In this document: positions 20,017-29,088 of the stretch, piece by piece
Numbering within the stretch: the stretch's first letter is position 1
Layout: each line of letters starts with the position of its first letter
Assembly (NCBI GenBank): GCA_026134085.1
Contig: JAOQIN010000003.1
Span: 1 to 64,000, forward strand
Length of the DNA stretch: 64,000 nucleotides
Direction of reading: 5' to 3'
Source: Candidatus Methanoxibalbensis ujae
GTDB lineage: Archaea; Halobacteriota; Syntropharchaeia; Alkanophagales; Methanospirareceae
Position numbers and translations under genes: made by a program
The notes under the pieces: generated by a model
What the model was told of the DNA's origin: nothing
The model's input: the letters and a program-made list of their open reading frames with translations, nothing else
The model's database searches: none

Positions 20017-21786
20017 TCACGACCTCAGGCGTTCGGGCGTGGAGGGAGGAACTGCAAATGGCAGCAGCTCATGCTTCACGATTGAATCACCTATGTGAAC
20101 ATGCACAGCGCATCCCAGACAGGGGTCAAAGCTGCGTATTGTGCGCACGATGTCTATGCCCTTCCATTTTGATGGCTCTCCCGCCTCCGTTACAGGTGTG
20201 TTTATAAGCGCCTCCTCATAAGGTCCGGGATTTCCCTCGGGATCTCTCGGCGATGCGTTCCATGTTGAAGGCGCATGATACTGGTAGTTGTGTATCTTTC
20301 CTTTTTTCATCACACACCAGTGAAGGCAGGCACCTCTCATCGCCTCTATCGCGCCGAATCCCATGCCATCAGATGGCTTCTCATACCTCTTCCACACATC
20401 TGTCTTTCCCGCTTTCAGAAGCTCAAGCGCCTTTTCAACGAGTTTGAGCAGGCAGTAAGCTGAGTATGCGCAGTAATATGCTCTTGCCCGCACACGCTCA
20501 ACAGCATTGGGCATTTTCGGTATCTCCCACTCAAAATGCATGGGTTGCGCGTATTTGAAGCCGGGGATGAGCGCTTCAGGCAGCTCAAATTTTATGCTGT
20601 GTCCTGTTGCTTCATCAACTATGCGTGATTTCGCAGTTATCCACATGCGAGCAAGCGGACCGAGCTCCACCACATAGTTCTTCTTATCGCCCTTCCAGTT
20701 GTTCCAGCGCGGAGAACATACCCAGGAATATGCAGCGGTGAAATTTCCATACGCTCCTGGCTTTGGAACTGTGCGCTTGTTCCACGGATGCTCCCTCGCT
20801 ATTTCGTTTCCCAGTTGATCCTCATGAACCTCATGCTCCCATTCATTCTCATACCAGCTGCGCTCAACGAATTCCCTGACACCGACATTGAAATCAATGA
20901 GTTTGTTTGTCACGAGCTCCCCTTTCAACATGATGCCCGGTGACACCATGCGACTGATGCCGTATTCGTTCATCTCGCTGTATTCAGCTGAATACGCCTC
21001 GGGATCACTGTGATATGCGCCTGCGCTTCCCAAATTCGCCACGCGGACACCGACATTTTCATATCCCTGCTCAATTACAAAATTGAGAAGGTCGTCTGTT
21101 GCTGCGACAATTTCCTTTACGAACGCGACATGACGCATCAGGAGTGTGAGATAGGATTCAATGTCATTTGCTGAGATCTCAGACTTTGCGATTCCTCCAG
21201 GTATGAATGAGTGGACATGCGGATGCTTTGCGCCGAAAATAGCAGCCATGTTATGCCCCGCTTTCTGAACAATAAGCGAGCGAAGATATAACTCGCCTGA
21301 AAGGGGATTGAGAGCTCTCATTATGTCAGCAATCGTGTTGAAACCGTGAATCTCAACATTCTCCGCCCTGGTTCTCTCAGCCTCATTCCACCATTCAGGA
21401 TTGAACATCCTGACAGCAGTCTCACTGTAATCGGGACATTCCAGATTTATCACGCCCACCTCAGCATCATAAAGCTGCTCAGCACCATGCACCATATCAC
21501 GAAGCACAACAGCAAGCGGCGGAGGAGATGCCCTGTATGTCTGATCAACAGCAATCACAGATGACATCGCATGCGGCACAGGACACACACCACATGAACG
21601 CTGCGTTATCATCACAGCCTCAGACGGCTCTCTGCCCCTCAGTATGATCTCAAATCCGCGGAACATCGGACTGTACGCATACGCATCTGTTATGATGCGC
21701 GAGTGCTCGTCAACATTCACAGTGACGCCGAGATGCCCTTCTATTCTTGTAACGGGCTCTATGCTTATCTTACGCATTTTACGCAT
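20017..21786 (-). CDS. [NiFe] hydrogenase large subunit
   Basis: The 589-residue protein carries both nickel-binding motifs: RSCGVCPVPHA near residue 64 and DPCLGCAVH near residue 560. The latter is followed by a tail of about 25 residues that the maturation protease should cleave after the His. The N-terminal EPVTRIEGHLG is diagnostic. The overall form resembles uptake (group 1-like) enzymes rather than F420-reducing or energy-converting ones, but I do not assign a subgroup. The small subunit lies 73 bases upstream on the same strand. Start ATG at 21786 follows GAGGTAAA. Confidence 0.94.
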   Translation of the reverse strand: MRKMRKISIEPVTRIEGHLGVTVNVDEHSRIITDAYAYSPMFRGFEIILRGREPSEAVMITQRSCGVCPVPHAMSSVIAVDQTYRASPPPLAVVLRDMVHGAEQLYDAEVGVINLECPDYSETAVRMFNPEWWNEAERTRAENVEIHGFNTIADIMRALNPLSGELYLRSLIVQKAGHNMAAIFGAKHPHVHSFIPGGIAKSEISANDIESYLTLLMRHVAFVKEIVAATDDLLNFVIEQGYENVGVRVANLGSAGAYHSDPEAYSAEYSEMNEYGISRMVSPGIMLKGELVTNKLIDFNVGVREFVERSWYENEWEHEVHEDQLGNEIAREHPWNKRTVPKPGAYGNFTAAYSWVCSPRWNNWKGDKKNYVVELGPLARMWITAKSRIVDEATGHSIKFELPEALIPGFKYAQPMHFEWEIPKMPNAVERVRARAYYCAYSAYCLLKLVEKALELLKAGKTDVWKRYEKPSDGMGFGAIEAMRGACLHWCVMKKGKIHNYQYHAPSTWNASPRDPEGNPGPYEEALINTPVTEAGEPSKWKGIDIVRTIRSFDPCLGCAVHVHIGDSIVKHELLPFAVPPSTPERLRS

Positions 21787-21797
21787 TTTACCTCGTC

Positions 21798-21833
<36 letters not shown>

Positions 21834-21859
21834 CTCTCTCTCCTCACAGACATGCAGCA

Positions 21860-22807
21860 TCAGATCTTCCTCCTCCTCAGCCGTGCTAAGCCCATTTTGA
21901 TGTGTCCGACAGTTCCGGCGAACGTCTCTTTCACAAATGCGCTTGCAGGCGCTTTTGCGAAGAATGGAGATGTGGGAGGATCAGGGAAATCAGGATGTGC
22001 GCAGCCGAAGCAGGGAACTCCAGTCTCTGTGCAGCCTCCGTAGCCGTCCATCCAGGATGATGATGCATTGCAGTTTGTGATGATGCCCTTGCAACCGAGC
22101 GCACCGAGACATCCGCGCTCTCCGAATGCATGAGCATCAGTGCCTCCGGAATAAAATCCGCATATGCTGCACAACTCATGCGCCGTAGCCCCATATAACG
22201 AGCGGGGACGATGCATTTCATCCAGTTCAGGCGGTGGAGAAACTCCTCTTGCGGCGAGCACTGCATGACCGAGCGTCTGAATTATGTTGTCAGCTCTCGG
22301 CGGACATCCAGGCACACATATCACAGGAAGACCGAGCGCACCTTTCCAGCCCTTTCCAAGGAAATCAAGCAGACCCCTCGCACCTGTTGGATTGGGATTT
22401 CCGTGCGGAACACCTCCGTAAGAGGCGCATGTTCCCACTGCAACCGCAGCAGCACACCGCTTCGCAAGACGCTCAACAATCTCATCCAGCTTCAGCACAT
22501 TCCCCTCATACTCACCAATGACGCAGAAAACACCATCCCCCGCCCTCCTCTCATCAGGAATCGCACCCTCCAAAATCATCACAAAGGGATCGTATCTGCC
22601 ATCAATCGCATCAACAATGACCCTCGCAGCGTCATCTCCCCATTCAAACATCAGCGTTGGATGATAAACAAGATATAAGCCTCTCAACGGAGGAAGCGCT
22701 CCTGCCAACACATCTATAAGCGTGGGATTGCTCGCTTGCTTCACAGAAATCGTGCACCCGGCACAGTCCTGCCCTTCAAGCCATATCAGGTTTATCCGCT
22801 CCGACAT
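21860..22807 (-). CDS. [NiFe] hydrogenase small subunit
   Basis: The electron-transfer subunit carries three iron-sulfur clusters. The proximal-cluster motif GQDCAGC occurs at residues 13-19, VGTCASYGGV and CVPGCPPRADN follow, and the C-terminal part has the further Cys sets CSICGFY, ERGCLGALGCKG and CFGCAHPDFP. No twin-arginine signal and no C-terminal membrane helix are present, so with its large subunit it is probably cytoplasmic. The ATG at 22807 follows a TTG at 22810 that could also start. No ferredoxin, cytochrome or F420 partner gene is adjacent. Confidence 0.93.
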   Translation of the reverse strand: MSERINLIWLEGQDCAGCTISVKQASNPTLIDVLAGALPPLRGLYLVYHPTLMFEWGDDAARVIVDAIDGRYDPFVMILEGAIPDERRAGDGVFCVIGEYEGNVLKLDEIVERLAKRCAAAVAVGTCASYGGVPHGNPNPTGARGLLDFLGKGWKGALGLPVICVPGCPPRADNIIQTLGHAVLAARGVSPPPELDEMHRPRSLYGATAHELCSICGFYSGGTDAHAFGERGCLGALGCKGIITNCNASSSWMDGYGGCTETGVPCFGCAHPDFPDPPTSPFFAKAPASAFVKETFAGTVGHIKMGLARLRRRKI

Positions 22808-23022
22808 CAATCCATTCGTTAATTTCCTTCATGTAATGCTTTTTCACATGAATTAAATGGATTTACAGATTTCTAAACTGTAATATAGGAAAAGTATAAG
22901 AAAACATCCATATATGACGAACAAAACATATATGCATGGCATCAGCATGACTTCAGCATATCAGCGTATCAGTATATCGGCCAGCATGTCGGCACATCAT
23001 CATATCCGCATCATTATCCGCA
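22808..23022. other. Intergenic gap with short irregular repeats
   Basis: The 215-base gap between the hydrogenase operon and the RNase P subunit holds AT-rich sequence and runs of loosely repeated CAGCATATCAG and CATCATATCCG-like units. I see no gene. Confidence 0.4.
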
Positions 23023-23412
23023 TCATTCACGCTGGCGTTTGCGCGGTGAAGGAGGACGAGGAGCTTTGTAAGGTCTTCTGATCTCCGCACCGCAGTTGAG
23101 GCATGTGGTCGTAATGTATTCGCCCTTCCGCAGGCGAACCCTCGCATTTCTCCCCGGCACGAGGTAAGAACGGCAATTTTTGCATATGCGCATTTTCAGA
23201 TGCTTCGGAATTCGCACGCGGTATCTCATGCCTATTTTCATCGCGAGCTCCACATATCTGTTGCATCTCCTCATCATATCGCTCGCTGATTCATCCTCAT
23301 TTTTTGCTCTCATCGCCTCCGATTCCGCAAGCGCAAGCAGTCGCTCAATACGCTGCAGCGCAATGTCATTTATTCTCCTGCGCGCCCTGCTCGCTCTGCT
23401 CGCTCCTCTCAT
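23023..23412 (-). CDS. rnp4: Ribonuclease P protein component 4 (Rpp21)
   Basis: The 129-residue basic protein matches the archaeal RNase P subunit Rpp21, a zinc-ribbon protein that helps the RNA component cut pre-tRNA leaders. The segments RYVELAMKIGMRYRVRIPKH, MRICKNCRSYLVPGRNARVR and TTCLNCGAEIRRPY supply the two CxxC zinc pairs and conserved basic surface. It is the last chromosomal gene before the cassette array. Confidence 0.93.
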   Translation of the reverse strand: MRGASRASRARRRINDIALQRIERLLALAESEAMRAKNEDESASDMMRRCNRYVELAMKIGMRYRVRIPKHLKMRICKNCRSYLVPGRNARVRLRKGEYITTTCLNCGAEIRRPYKAPRPPSPRKRQRE

Positions 23413-23421
23413 TTTTCTATC

Positions 23422-23476
23422 CTATCATAGAACAGGCCTCCCTCATAGAACAAGCGCCTCCCTCATAGAACAGGCA
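23422..23476. repeat. Imperfect triplication of a CTCATAGAACAGGCCTCC-like unit
   Basis: Three tandem copies of about 19 bases sit just upstream of the RNase P gene, at the border of the chromosomal segment. Confidence 0.75.
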
Positions 23477-23530
23477 CTATCAAAATGTTCAACTATTGTG
23501 AGCATGATGGGCAGCGGAGCGATGTCGTGT

Positions 23531-23570
23531 TGAGGGATGTGTCTGAGGGATGTGTCTGAGGGATGTGTGC
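23531..23570. repeat. 13-bp unit in three tandem copies
   Basis: The unit TGAGGGATGTGTC is repeated from 23531, with the third copy diverging at its end. About 150 bases further right the cassette array begins. Confidence 0.8.
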
Positions 23571-23722
23571 ACGAGAAATATGCGCTGCAAGTGCATATGA
23601 TAGAGGCAACTCATGACTGATGTGAATTGCGGAGTATTTGGACGGAGCAGAAATGCAGGATGAAATATGAGCATGAGCGGTATGGATAACGAAAAGGGAG
23701 GTGCGTCGCATTGAGTTGTTCA

Positions 23723-23775
23723 GTTAGGTGAGTGCGAAAGCACAGAGCAAACGAAGTTGGCGAGAGTCGGGCGGA
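23723..23775 (-). repeat. Half attC-like site marking the left end of the cassette array
   Basis: GTTAGGT at 23723-23729 fits the outer core box GTTRRRY exactly. It is followed (plus strand) by the same GAGTGCGAAAGCAC hairpin and GGCGAGAGTC segment found beside other sites, for example at 41984 onward. The partner half to the left is not recognisable; the sequence there is chromosomal with 13-bp repeats. I read this as the distal boundary of the array on the minus strand. Confidence 0.6.
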
Positions 23776-23979
23776 GGTATTCCATATTTGGGAATGAAGA
23801 CTTTACTTTCCATGTTATTTCTTTACTTTCCATGTCATTTTTTGCAAATTTCATATTTTGTAATATCCCAGAACCGGTATCCATTCTTTAATATTTTTTG
23901 TCCATTAATCGGTTTGATACGCTTCTTGAATAATAGACCATCTCTCCGCAGAGGTCAATAGAGTTTTTGCTCAACTTTA

Positions 23980-24333
23980 TGAATTTCTTATTTATTCAAC
24001 GACAATTTTTCACCAAGTAGATTCGCTTTGAGGATAACTACAAAAGCTTCAAAACCGATGTTCCTGTATGTCAATATCTCCAAATACTGTTCCATCAAAA
24101 CTGATTGAGATTTTCTATCTCCTCTTTAAAATCCTTTAGTTTTTCCATGTAGTTTTTCGCTGGATGATTGGTATATCGCTTCTGATTGAGCAAGCAATAA
24201 TTAATATAAGTCATAGTCCTTTTCCCATAGTTATTATATTAAGAAATACCTCAAAACATTTGGAATTAATCGCCTTATAGCCTGCAAATAAATCTTCCTT
24301 ACCACCGCTCAACGACACAACAACTTTTGACAT
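23980..24333 (-). pseudogene. Relic of a PP-loop ATPase resembling diphthine-ammonia ligase (Dph6 / COG2102)
   Basis: From an ATG at 24333 the minus strand reads MSKVVVSLSGGKEDLF, the PP-loop (SGGKDS-type) start of the family. Across several frame changes it continues with pieces such as IPIIQRKTTW, VFGDIDIQEH and GFEAFVVILKANLLGEK, all in family order. Stops, frameshifts and missing middle segments show it is dead. It occupies the first recognisable cassette slot, between the half site at 23723 and the site at 24381. The end coordinate is approximate. Confidence 0.65.
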
Positions 24334-24380
24334 CTCCCTCTTTTCCTTTTCATTCCTATCATATTAACTATCCTCCAACG

Positions 24381-24464
24381 ATTACACCGTTATGAGGATA
24401 AAAGAAGTTGCCGAAGGTGATTGAAATCTTTGATTTCCCTTTTATCTGCTGTATGCTGTTATAT
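24381..24464 (-). repeat. attC-like site A (degraded)
   Basis: The inner stem GGATAAAAG / CTTTTATC and the right core GTTATAT (24458-24464) are preserved. The left core is ATTACAC where others have ...AAC, and five extra bases sit before GTT. A subterminal hairpin GGTTGC-GAA-GCAACC follows at about 24479-24493, shared with the site at 31323. Confidence 0.65.
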
Positions 24465-24545
24465 GACCCGAGGGGCAAGGTTGCGAAGCAACCGAAGAGT
24501 GCCCGCCGTCGCTTATGTAGTACCTCGTCATTTTTATTCGCCAAA

Positions 24546-24872
24546 TCATAGGTTTGAAAGAATCTTTCTCATCATTTCCTTTAGTTCTGGAACTTTATTT
24601 TTCACTATGTCCCATATAACCTCTAAGTCCACACCAAAATATGCATGAATAAGAATATCCCTCAGACCAGCTATTTTTCTCCATTCTACTTCTGGATAAT
24701 CTTTCTTGATATCATCAGGTAGATTTTTTACAGCCTCTCCTATTATTTCAAGATTTCTTATCACACCATCTTGAATTAATTCATTGTTTGAAAAATCCTC
24801 GAAATTCATATTCTCTGTATATCTCTCAATTTTACCTATCGCTTCAAGTACTCAAACTTTATACTCCCGCAT
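24546..24872 (-). pseudogene. HepT-like HEPN toxin (DUF86), N-terminus interrupted
   Basis: The open part (24546-24809) holds the HEPN RNase motif RDILIHAYFG (Rx4HxY) preceded by VIRNLEIIGEAVKNLP, typical of DUF86 toxins. The natural start appears to be the ATG at 24872 (MREYKV), but codon 7 is TGA and bases seem to be missing there, so the full protein cannot be made unless translation restarts at the ATG at 24809. That start would still give the catalytic part. The partner nucleotidyltransferase lies immediately upstream and overlaps. Confidence 0.75.
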
Positions 24873-25159
24873 ATTTCACACTCCTTAATATATGAGGTTT
24901 CAAATCTGGCTTTATAGATTCCAGAATTACAAGATCAACTTTACCAGTTGAATAAGTCTTCCAAGAAGAATTTTAGTTCCATATAGTTGTCAAAAGTTTT
25001 CTTTCCTTTTTCAAATTCTACTATTATGTCTATATCGCTTCCTTTTTTCTGTTCACTTCTAACATAGGAACCAAATATACCTATCCTCCTGACTCCAAAT
25101 TTCTTGATTTTGTCTTTGCTTTCTTCAATTTTCTTTAATATTTTATCGGCATTTGGCAT
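24859..25159 (-). pseudogene. MNT-type nucleotidyltransferase antitoxin, frameshifted
   Basis: The first 72 codons encode a minimal nucleotidyltransferase with GIFGSYVRSEQKKGSDIDII (GSxxR...DxD), the antitoxin that modifies HepT in MNT/HEPN modules. The frame then breaks near 24945; in another frame the expected tail follows (GKVDLVILESIKPDLKPHIL) and stops at 24859, overlapping the HepT start by 14 bases as in intact pairs. So one frameshift separates it from a normal gene. The pair fills one cassette slot between sites A and B. Confidence 0.75.
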
Positions 25160-25191
25160 CTTTACCTTCCTCCTTTAAGGCGTTGCATTTC

Positions 25192-25308
25192 ACTTAACGC
25201 CCAGCAGGTATGCGAAGTGCCACCGCCTATCATCATCCTTAAGTTATGTCTATGCGAGATATAAGCTTGGTGGTGGCTTTTAATGAAGCGAAGCGCATAC
25301 CCGAGTAA
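25192..25308 (-). repeat. attC-like site B
   Basis: The left core ACTTAAC (25192-25198) matches RYYYAAC exactly. The inner stem GGTATGCG (25207-25214) pairs with CGCATACC (25294-25301), and a further GCCACCGCC/GGTGGTGGC pairing lies inside. The right GTT core is missing. Confidence 0.65.
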
Positions 25309-25576
25309 TAATATAATACAAATAGCATATTTTCCCGCGAAAGTCTGGTTGTGAATATCATACCACAATCTATCATAAAATGTTTTTAATTGTCCTGTTA
25401 TTTCTCTGTTATAAGTAGGTGAACCTATTACAAGTCCATTTATTTCCAAGAGAAATAAACTCTGTTTCAGCCCCAATACTTTCTGCGCCTTCCAGAACAT
25501 TTCTAATCAACTTAGCGGTGTTCCCATTTTGGTGTGGGCTTCCACAAAGACCAATTATTTTTGTCACATCACTCAT
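25300..25576 (-). pseudogene. Relic of a flavodoxin-fold NADPH-dependent FMN reductase / iron-sulfur flavoprotein
   Basis: From the ATG at 25576 the chain begins MSDVTKIIGLCGSPHQNGNT, the FMN-binding GSPxxxGNT start of the family, and runs to about residue 46. The central part with its cysteines is deleted and the frame shifts to INGLVIGSPTYNREITGQLK and FYDRLWYDI, the second FMN loop. The C-terminus runs into site B. It cannot make the normal product. Confidence 0.7.
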
Positions 25577-25633
25577 ATTCTCATATTATTACTCCCTAAT
25601 TTTTATTATTTTGAAGATAGGAGGCGAAATGTC

Positions 25634-25700
25634 ATATAACAAGGCGAAGTTTCGCTTTGCGAAATTTGGATGAACGTAAGCGAGTTGCATACCGTTAGGC
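25634..25700 (-). repeat. attC-like site C
   Basis: ATATAAC (25634-25640) and GTTAGGC (25694-25700; exact GTTRRRY) bound a 67-base palindromic segment with the internal hairpin GCGAAGTTTCGCTTTGCGAAATTTGG. This is the shortest complete site. Confidence 0.65.
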
Positions 25701-25848
25701 GTCGTCGTATACCTCACCACTCTTGACCTGTACAGATGATATTCTTTCCCCAAGCTCTAGATAAGGTTCTTCTAACCGAATAGAATGCATGTAGAGAATA
25801 AAAGTGTAAATGAAAAGGCAAGCCCTGAACGACCCATGAGCGATATAC

Positions 25849-26187
25849 CTAAGAGCCAGAGGAATAAACCAAGATGTTGAGAATTTCTACTATATCGATA
25901 ATTCTTGTGGTAATGAGTTTGAGTTTTGAAGAATCCAAACCCGCTGCCCTGTGGAAAGAGCGAAATTCAATCAAACCAAGAGACACTATAGTTATCCCAA
26001 CCGTAAATAAGACTGATCCTACAGCTAATGCTGCTACCTTAAGGCAACGGCCAAACATCATACAAACAGAATCACTAATGAATGATGAACTGAAAAAACC
26101 AAATAGGAATGGCCACTCGAAGTGGTAAAGGTTCTCCTTATCGAAAGCACGAACCGCATACGCACCTGTTAGATGAAGTGCTGCCAC
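25849..26187 (-). CDS. Uncharacterised hydrophobic ORF in a cassette slot
   Basis: The 112-residue frame has two probable membrane segments (KVAALAVGSVLFTVGITIVS and a C-terminal IIDIVEILNILVY). Its first 10 codons lie in the half attC-like site at 26154, so the true start is probably further in or the gene is a fragment. No family is recognised. It could be part of the decayed membrane-protease genes next to it. Confidence 0.3.
   Translation of the reverse strand: MAALHLTGAYAVRAFDKENLYHFEWPFLFGFFSSSFISDSVCMMFGRCLKVAALAVGSVLFTVGITIVSLGLIEFRSFHRAAGLDSSKLKLITTRIIDIVEILNILVYSSGS
26154..26174 (-). repeat. attC-like half site D
   Basis: CCGCATACGC, the same inner stem half as the site at 41886-41983, is followed by GTTAGAT at 26168-26174, which fits GTTRRRY exactly. 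The other half is not recognisable. Confidence 0.55.
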
Positions 26188-26189
26188 TA

Positions 26190-26796
26190 ATTAATATATC
26201 ACTCATCGGCTTAGGTATATAAGCGCACCGAGACCCAGAAAGTCTATTGTGTGATACACTTGTCTCTATCGAGTTTGAGCGCCAAGCAACCCCCCAGCAC
26301 AATCCAAGAAAAAGCGCACCAAGAATTGATATAAAGCCTCCGGGCATACTGCTGGGATGGACAATTTGTGGTGAGATGTGCCAAATCGCAAAGCCCAAAG
26401 CAGGATAAAGATAGCCGAGCACCAACCGATTAGGAAAAACCGTGATATAGGTTCCGGCGCCAAAGAATCTCTTCCAGTGTCCCGTTAACCAAAGCCAAGA
26501 TAGCTGAAATCAGAAATACTGACAAGTTTGCTTTGAATACACTTGAAAAATAGAGCTGGATGGCCAAGAGGCGACCTCGTAATACGAAATAGGTTTCGTA
26601 GACCTTCACCTCGCAGAACACATAGTGGTAAAATTAACCCCCAAACCAACCAGTAGAGCACGAATGCCATGAGATAACCCCAATTAGGCTCCAATAGCTT
26701 GACAAGTCAAGAAAAAGCCAAGAGCATACTGATGAAAATAGCAACTGGCGTGACCAATAGCACAATTTGAGGAAGTGTGAACTGTATTTGCCTCAT
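26190..26796 (-). pseudogene. Decayed CPBP (CAAX-type) intramembrane metalloprotease
   Basis: Pieces of one CPBP protein appear in order in three frames from an ATG at 26796. These are a first helix interrupted by an in-frame TGA, LMAFVLYWLVWGLILPL, then the catalytic NGTLEEILWRRNLYHGF (EExxxR), then LYPALGFAIWHISPQIV (the FxxxH helix) and FLGLCWGVAWR. Several frameshifts make it non-functional. The normal product would be a glutamic-type membrane protease of about 200 residues. Confidence 0.7.
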
Positions 26797-26864
26797 CTTG
26801 TGTAACCTCTCTTAAGCGGCATTTCATCTTTCTTAGCATAAAAAAGTTTAGTTATTTAAATTTA

Positions 26865-27270
26865 AAAAAAAGCATTACCGAAGGAATATTCCCAAAAGCG
26901 AATGCAAGAGCTGATAAAATCGCTGTAACCAAAAAGATTCTCCATCTCCTTTTCACGTAAGAAATAAGTCAGGCCCAAAACAAGATGAAAATTGGGATAT
27001 TAATTTCTTCTACAATACCCGCACTGAAGCGAAAAGAGAAGTAGGAAACGGTGAGGGATGAGGAAGCGGACCCAATTGAAAAATACACCAATAGCTACTC
27101 CAACAAGCGCAGGAATCAAGAATCTTTTATTGGTAATGCTTGAATCCCAGTGTCAGCAAGCCAACTTTCTGTGAGCGTTTTAGTCCTAAAAACCTCCACC
27201 ATATGGAACAGGGACAATGACTTACAAGAGCCATCACTGGTCCTGAAGCTGGAAGTTTTTGAGGCAATGG
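26865..27270 (-). pseudogene. Second decayed CPBP-like membrane protein
   Basis: The minus strand around 26870-27060 reads FRFSAGIVEEINIPIFILFW, an in-frame TGA, then LISYVKRRWRIFLVTAILSA and FAFGNIPSVM, the layout of the catalytic GIVEE and following F..G helices of CPBP proteases. Upstream parts are only recognisable as hydrophobic pieces in shifting frames. The expected Arg of EExxxR is not conserved. Boundaries are approximate. Confidence 0.5.
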
Positions 27271-27289
27271 TTTAAACCTGTGATGTTGA

Positions 27290-27735
27290 TGGATTTTTCA
27301 TGCTTTATCATTCCCTCTTTAAAAATGCGATTATGCTGTATTCATATTCTTCCTTGAGCAGAAGTAACTGCACTAAAACCAGCAATAAATTTATCAGAGA
27401 CCATCCAGACCACCAGAATGGAATCAGAATTAGATTGAAAGCGATACCCCCCGCCAAGCCAAATTTCACAAGTTTTGCTTTACTTAGAATGAGTATGCTT
27501 ATAGAGTATGCCTATAGAGTCTTTAAAAACTATAACTAAAGCGAGACACGCCGTCAAATACGGCATTATGATTGAGTTTCACAATGATTTGTAAAGAGCA
27601 ATGAGTGCGAATTTGGCAAATTCTTGATATACTTGGGGGTCAAATAGGGCAAGTTAATTACAGCACTATACATTGCTCCCACAAATGTTCTTGCAATCTC
27701 CGACAGCATTTTATCTCTTCTCATTGTACTTCACT
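27290..27735 (-). pseudogene. Decayed small membrane protein downstream of the DUF6544 gene
   Basis: A start ATG at 27735 overlaps the last codons of the upstream gene (MRRDKMLSEIARTFVGAMYS), suggesting translational coupling. The frame then breaks; later pieces such as FGLAGGIAFNLILIPFWW and SLINLLLVLVQLLLLK are hydrophobic and end near 27295. No family is recognised. Confidence 0.4.
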
Positions 27736-28790
27736 TCTGTAACCTCAAATTTATACCAAGTAAAATCCCTTTCAAGCTTCCATGTCACAGAAAGATTTAC
27801 TGGAATTCTAATTCCTTCGAATTCTCCATAATCGTTCGCTTTAATAACCCATCTTTCCAGAGTTGAACATTCTTTACGATAGTAGTAGCGTTCTGCTTCA
27901 AAACTCGCAAAGTCTCCATTCTCATCAAATTTGAATGTGCCTGAGGCTGTTACTCCTTCATAGCTCATGGTTGCCTTTGCTGTTGTGGAATCTACCTCTT
28001 CCCATTTGATGTAATCGCTTAACGCTGCTGATGGGCACCATATAATCTCACCCAGATACCTGAGCAAAGCTCCCTGATCTATCTCTTTTCCTTTAGCATC
28101 AACAACCGGGATAAGAGAAAAGAGTTTGATGAGCATGTGTCCTTCTCCATTTTCATACTTGTCCCTTCCAGAAAAATGCAAAAATGAGGATTTTACGTCT
28201 GCTTTCCATATGAAGCCTGGAGGATTCGTGGAGATGTACTGTTCAGCTTCAACTTTCATCCAGTCGCCTTCAGGTTTGATTCTCATCTCACCTTTCTGTT
28301 TTAGATGAACCGTTTGGATGATCTCTTTTCCAGAAATATTCGAACGTTTAAGCCATCTTTGCACCACAGGTGGAAGCTCATTAATCATTTCTTCAGTCAC
28401 AACCCTTTTCTCTATTTCTTCTGGAAAGAATGAGCTAAGTTCATCGTTTACCATTCTTTCAAAGCTCCAGCTTCCGTATGAAAAAATGCATACGATGAGT
28501 ATGATGACATTCACAACGGTTCCAAACTTCGCATCTTTCCAGTAAATGAAAATCAGGATTTGAGAAATAACGATTGCAATGACTGCAATCATCCACCACC
28601 AGTCCTTCCTATGCAAATAAGCTATTGCAGAAGCTATGAAAAGCGAACATGCGCCCAACCAGAGTACCCCTGCAATTTTGGATAAAACTCCCGGCAAAGA
28701 AATGAATACTCTTAGCCTTACTTCAGCCAGATTCCATTCCTTCACAAATCCAAGCAGATGGATCAGTCCGTGAAGGAATATGACACACAA
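27711..28790 (-). CDS. DUF6544-like membrane protein
   Basis: The N-terminal 120 residues contain about four membrane helices (for example WWWMIAVIAIVISQILIFIY). The C-terminal 230 residues match the DUF6544 type of domain: LPPVVQRWLKRSN, the IKPEGDWMKVEAEQY and TNPPGFIWKADVK segments, and LGEIIWCPSAAL. Function is unknown. The listed start is a TTG at 28790; an ATG at about 28814 in another frame hints that the true N-terminus may be frameshifted. No attC-like site flanks it closely. Confidence 0.7.
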   Translation of the reverse strand: MCVIFLHGLIHLLGFVKEWNLAEVRLRVFISLPGVLSKIAGVLWLGACSLFIASAIAYLHRKDWWWMIAVIAIVISQILIFIYWKDAKFGTVVNVIILIVCIFSYGSWSFERMVNDELSSFFPEEIEKRVVTEEMINELPPVVQRWLKRSNISGKEIIQTVHLKQKGEMRIKPEGDWMKVEAEQYISTNPPGFIWKADVKSSFLHFSGRDKYENGEGHMLIKLFSLIPVVDAKGKEIDQGALLRYLGEIIWCPSAALSDYIKWEEVDSTTAKATMSYEGVTASGTFKFDENGDFASFEAERYYYRKECSTLERWVIKANDYGEFEGIRIPVNLSVTWKLERDFTWYKFEVTEVKYNEKR

Positions 28791-29088
28791 AATACTATTC
28801 TATTCATGGTTTATCTCCCCTCTCACTCTCATTATGAATATTCCATCCCAGATATTGCTTCAAATTCCAGATGTTAAATATGTGGGAATCCATAGTGCCT
28901 TCAATTAGTTGTATTTACCCATATGGAATAACCTATTATCATATATACATGCAGATATAGTTGTCTCTATTGTGTGCGCTATTAAAACATCGGGTGGAAA
29001 ATACCTTGAGCCATTATTATTTGAAAGCCATGATAACTGAATATTAACATCAAACTTATCATCGCCTTTATTCTGCTACCTTCCATCA
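28791..29088. other. AT-rich gap, no gene seen
   Basis: About 300 bases of AT-rich sequence without a coding frame or a palindrome of the attC-like type. It may hold further decayed sequence. Confidence 0.4.

Noticed and set aside
22935..23570. Short repeats as a possible CRISPR array.
   Set aside because: Units of 13-19 bp are directly abutting without unique spacers of constant length, and no cas genes are present in the window.
24846..27035. In-frame TGA codons in three cassette genes (HepT, two CPBP relics), hinting at a recoded TGA.
   Set aside because: The same genes also carry frameshifts and deletions, intact cassette genes use TGG for Trp, and chromosomal genes end with TGA. Ordinary decay explains them.
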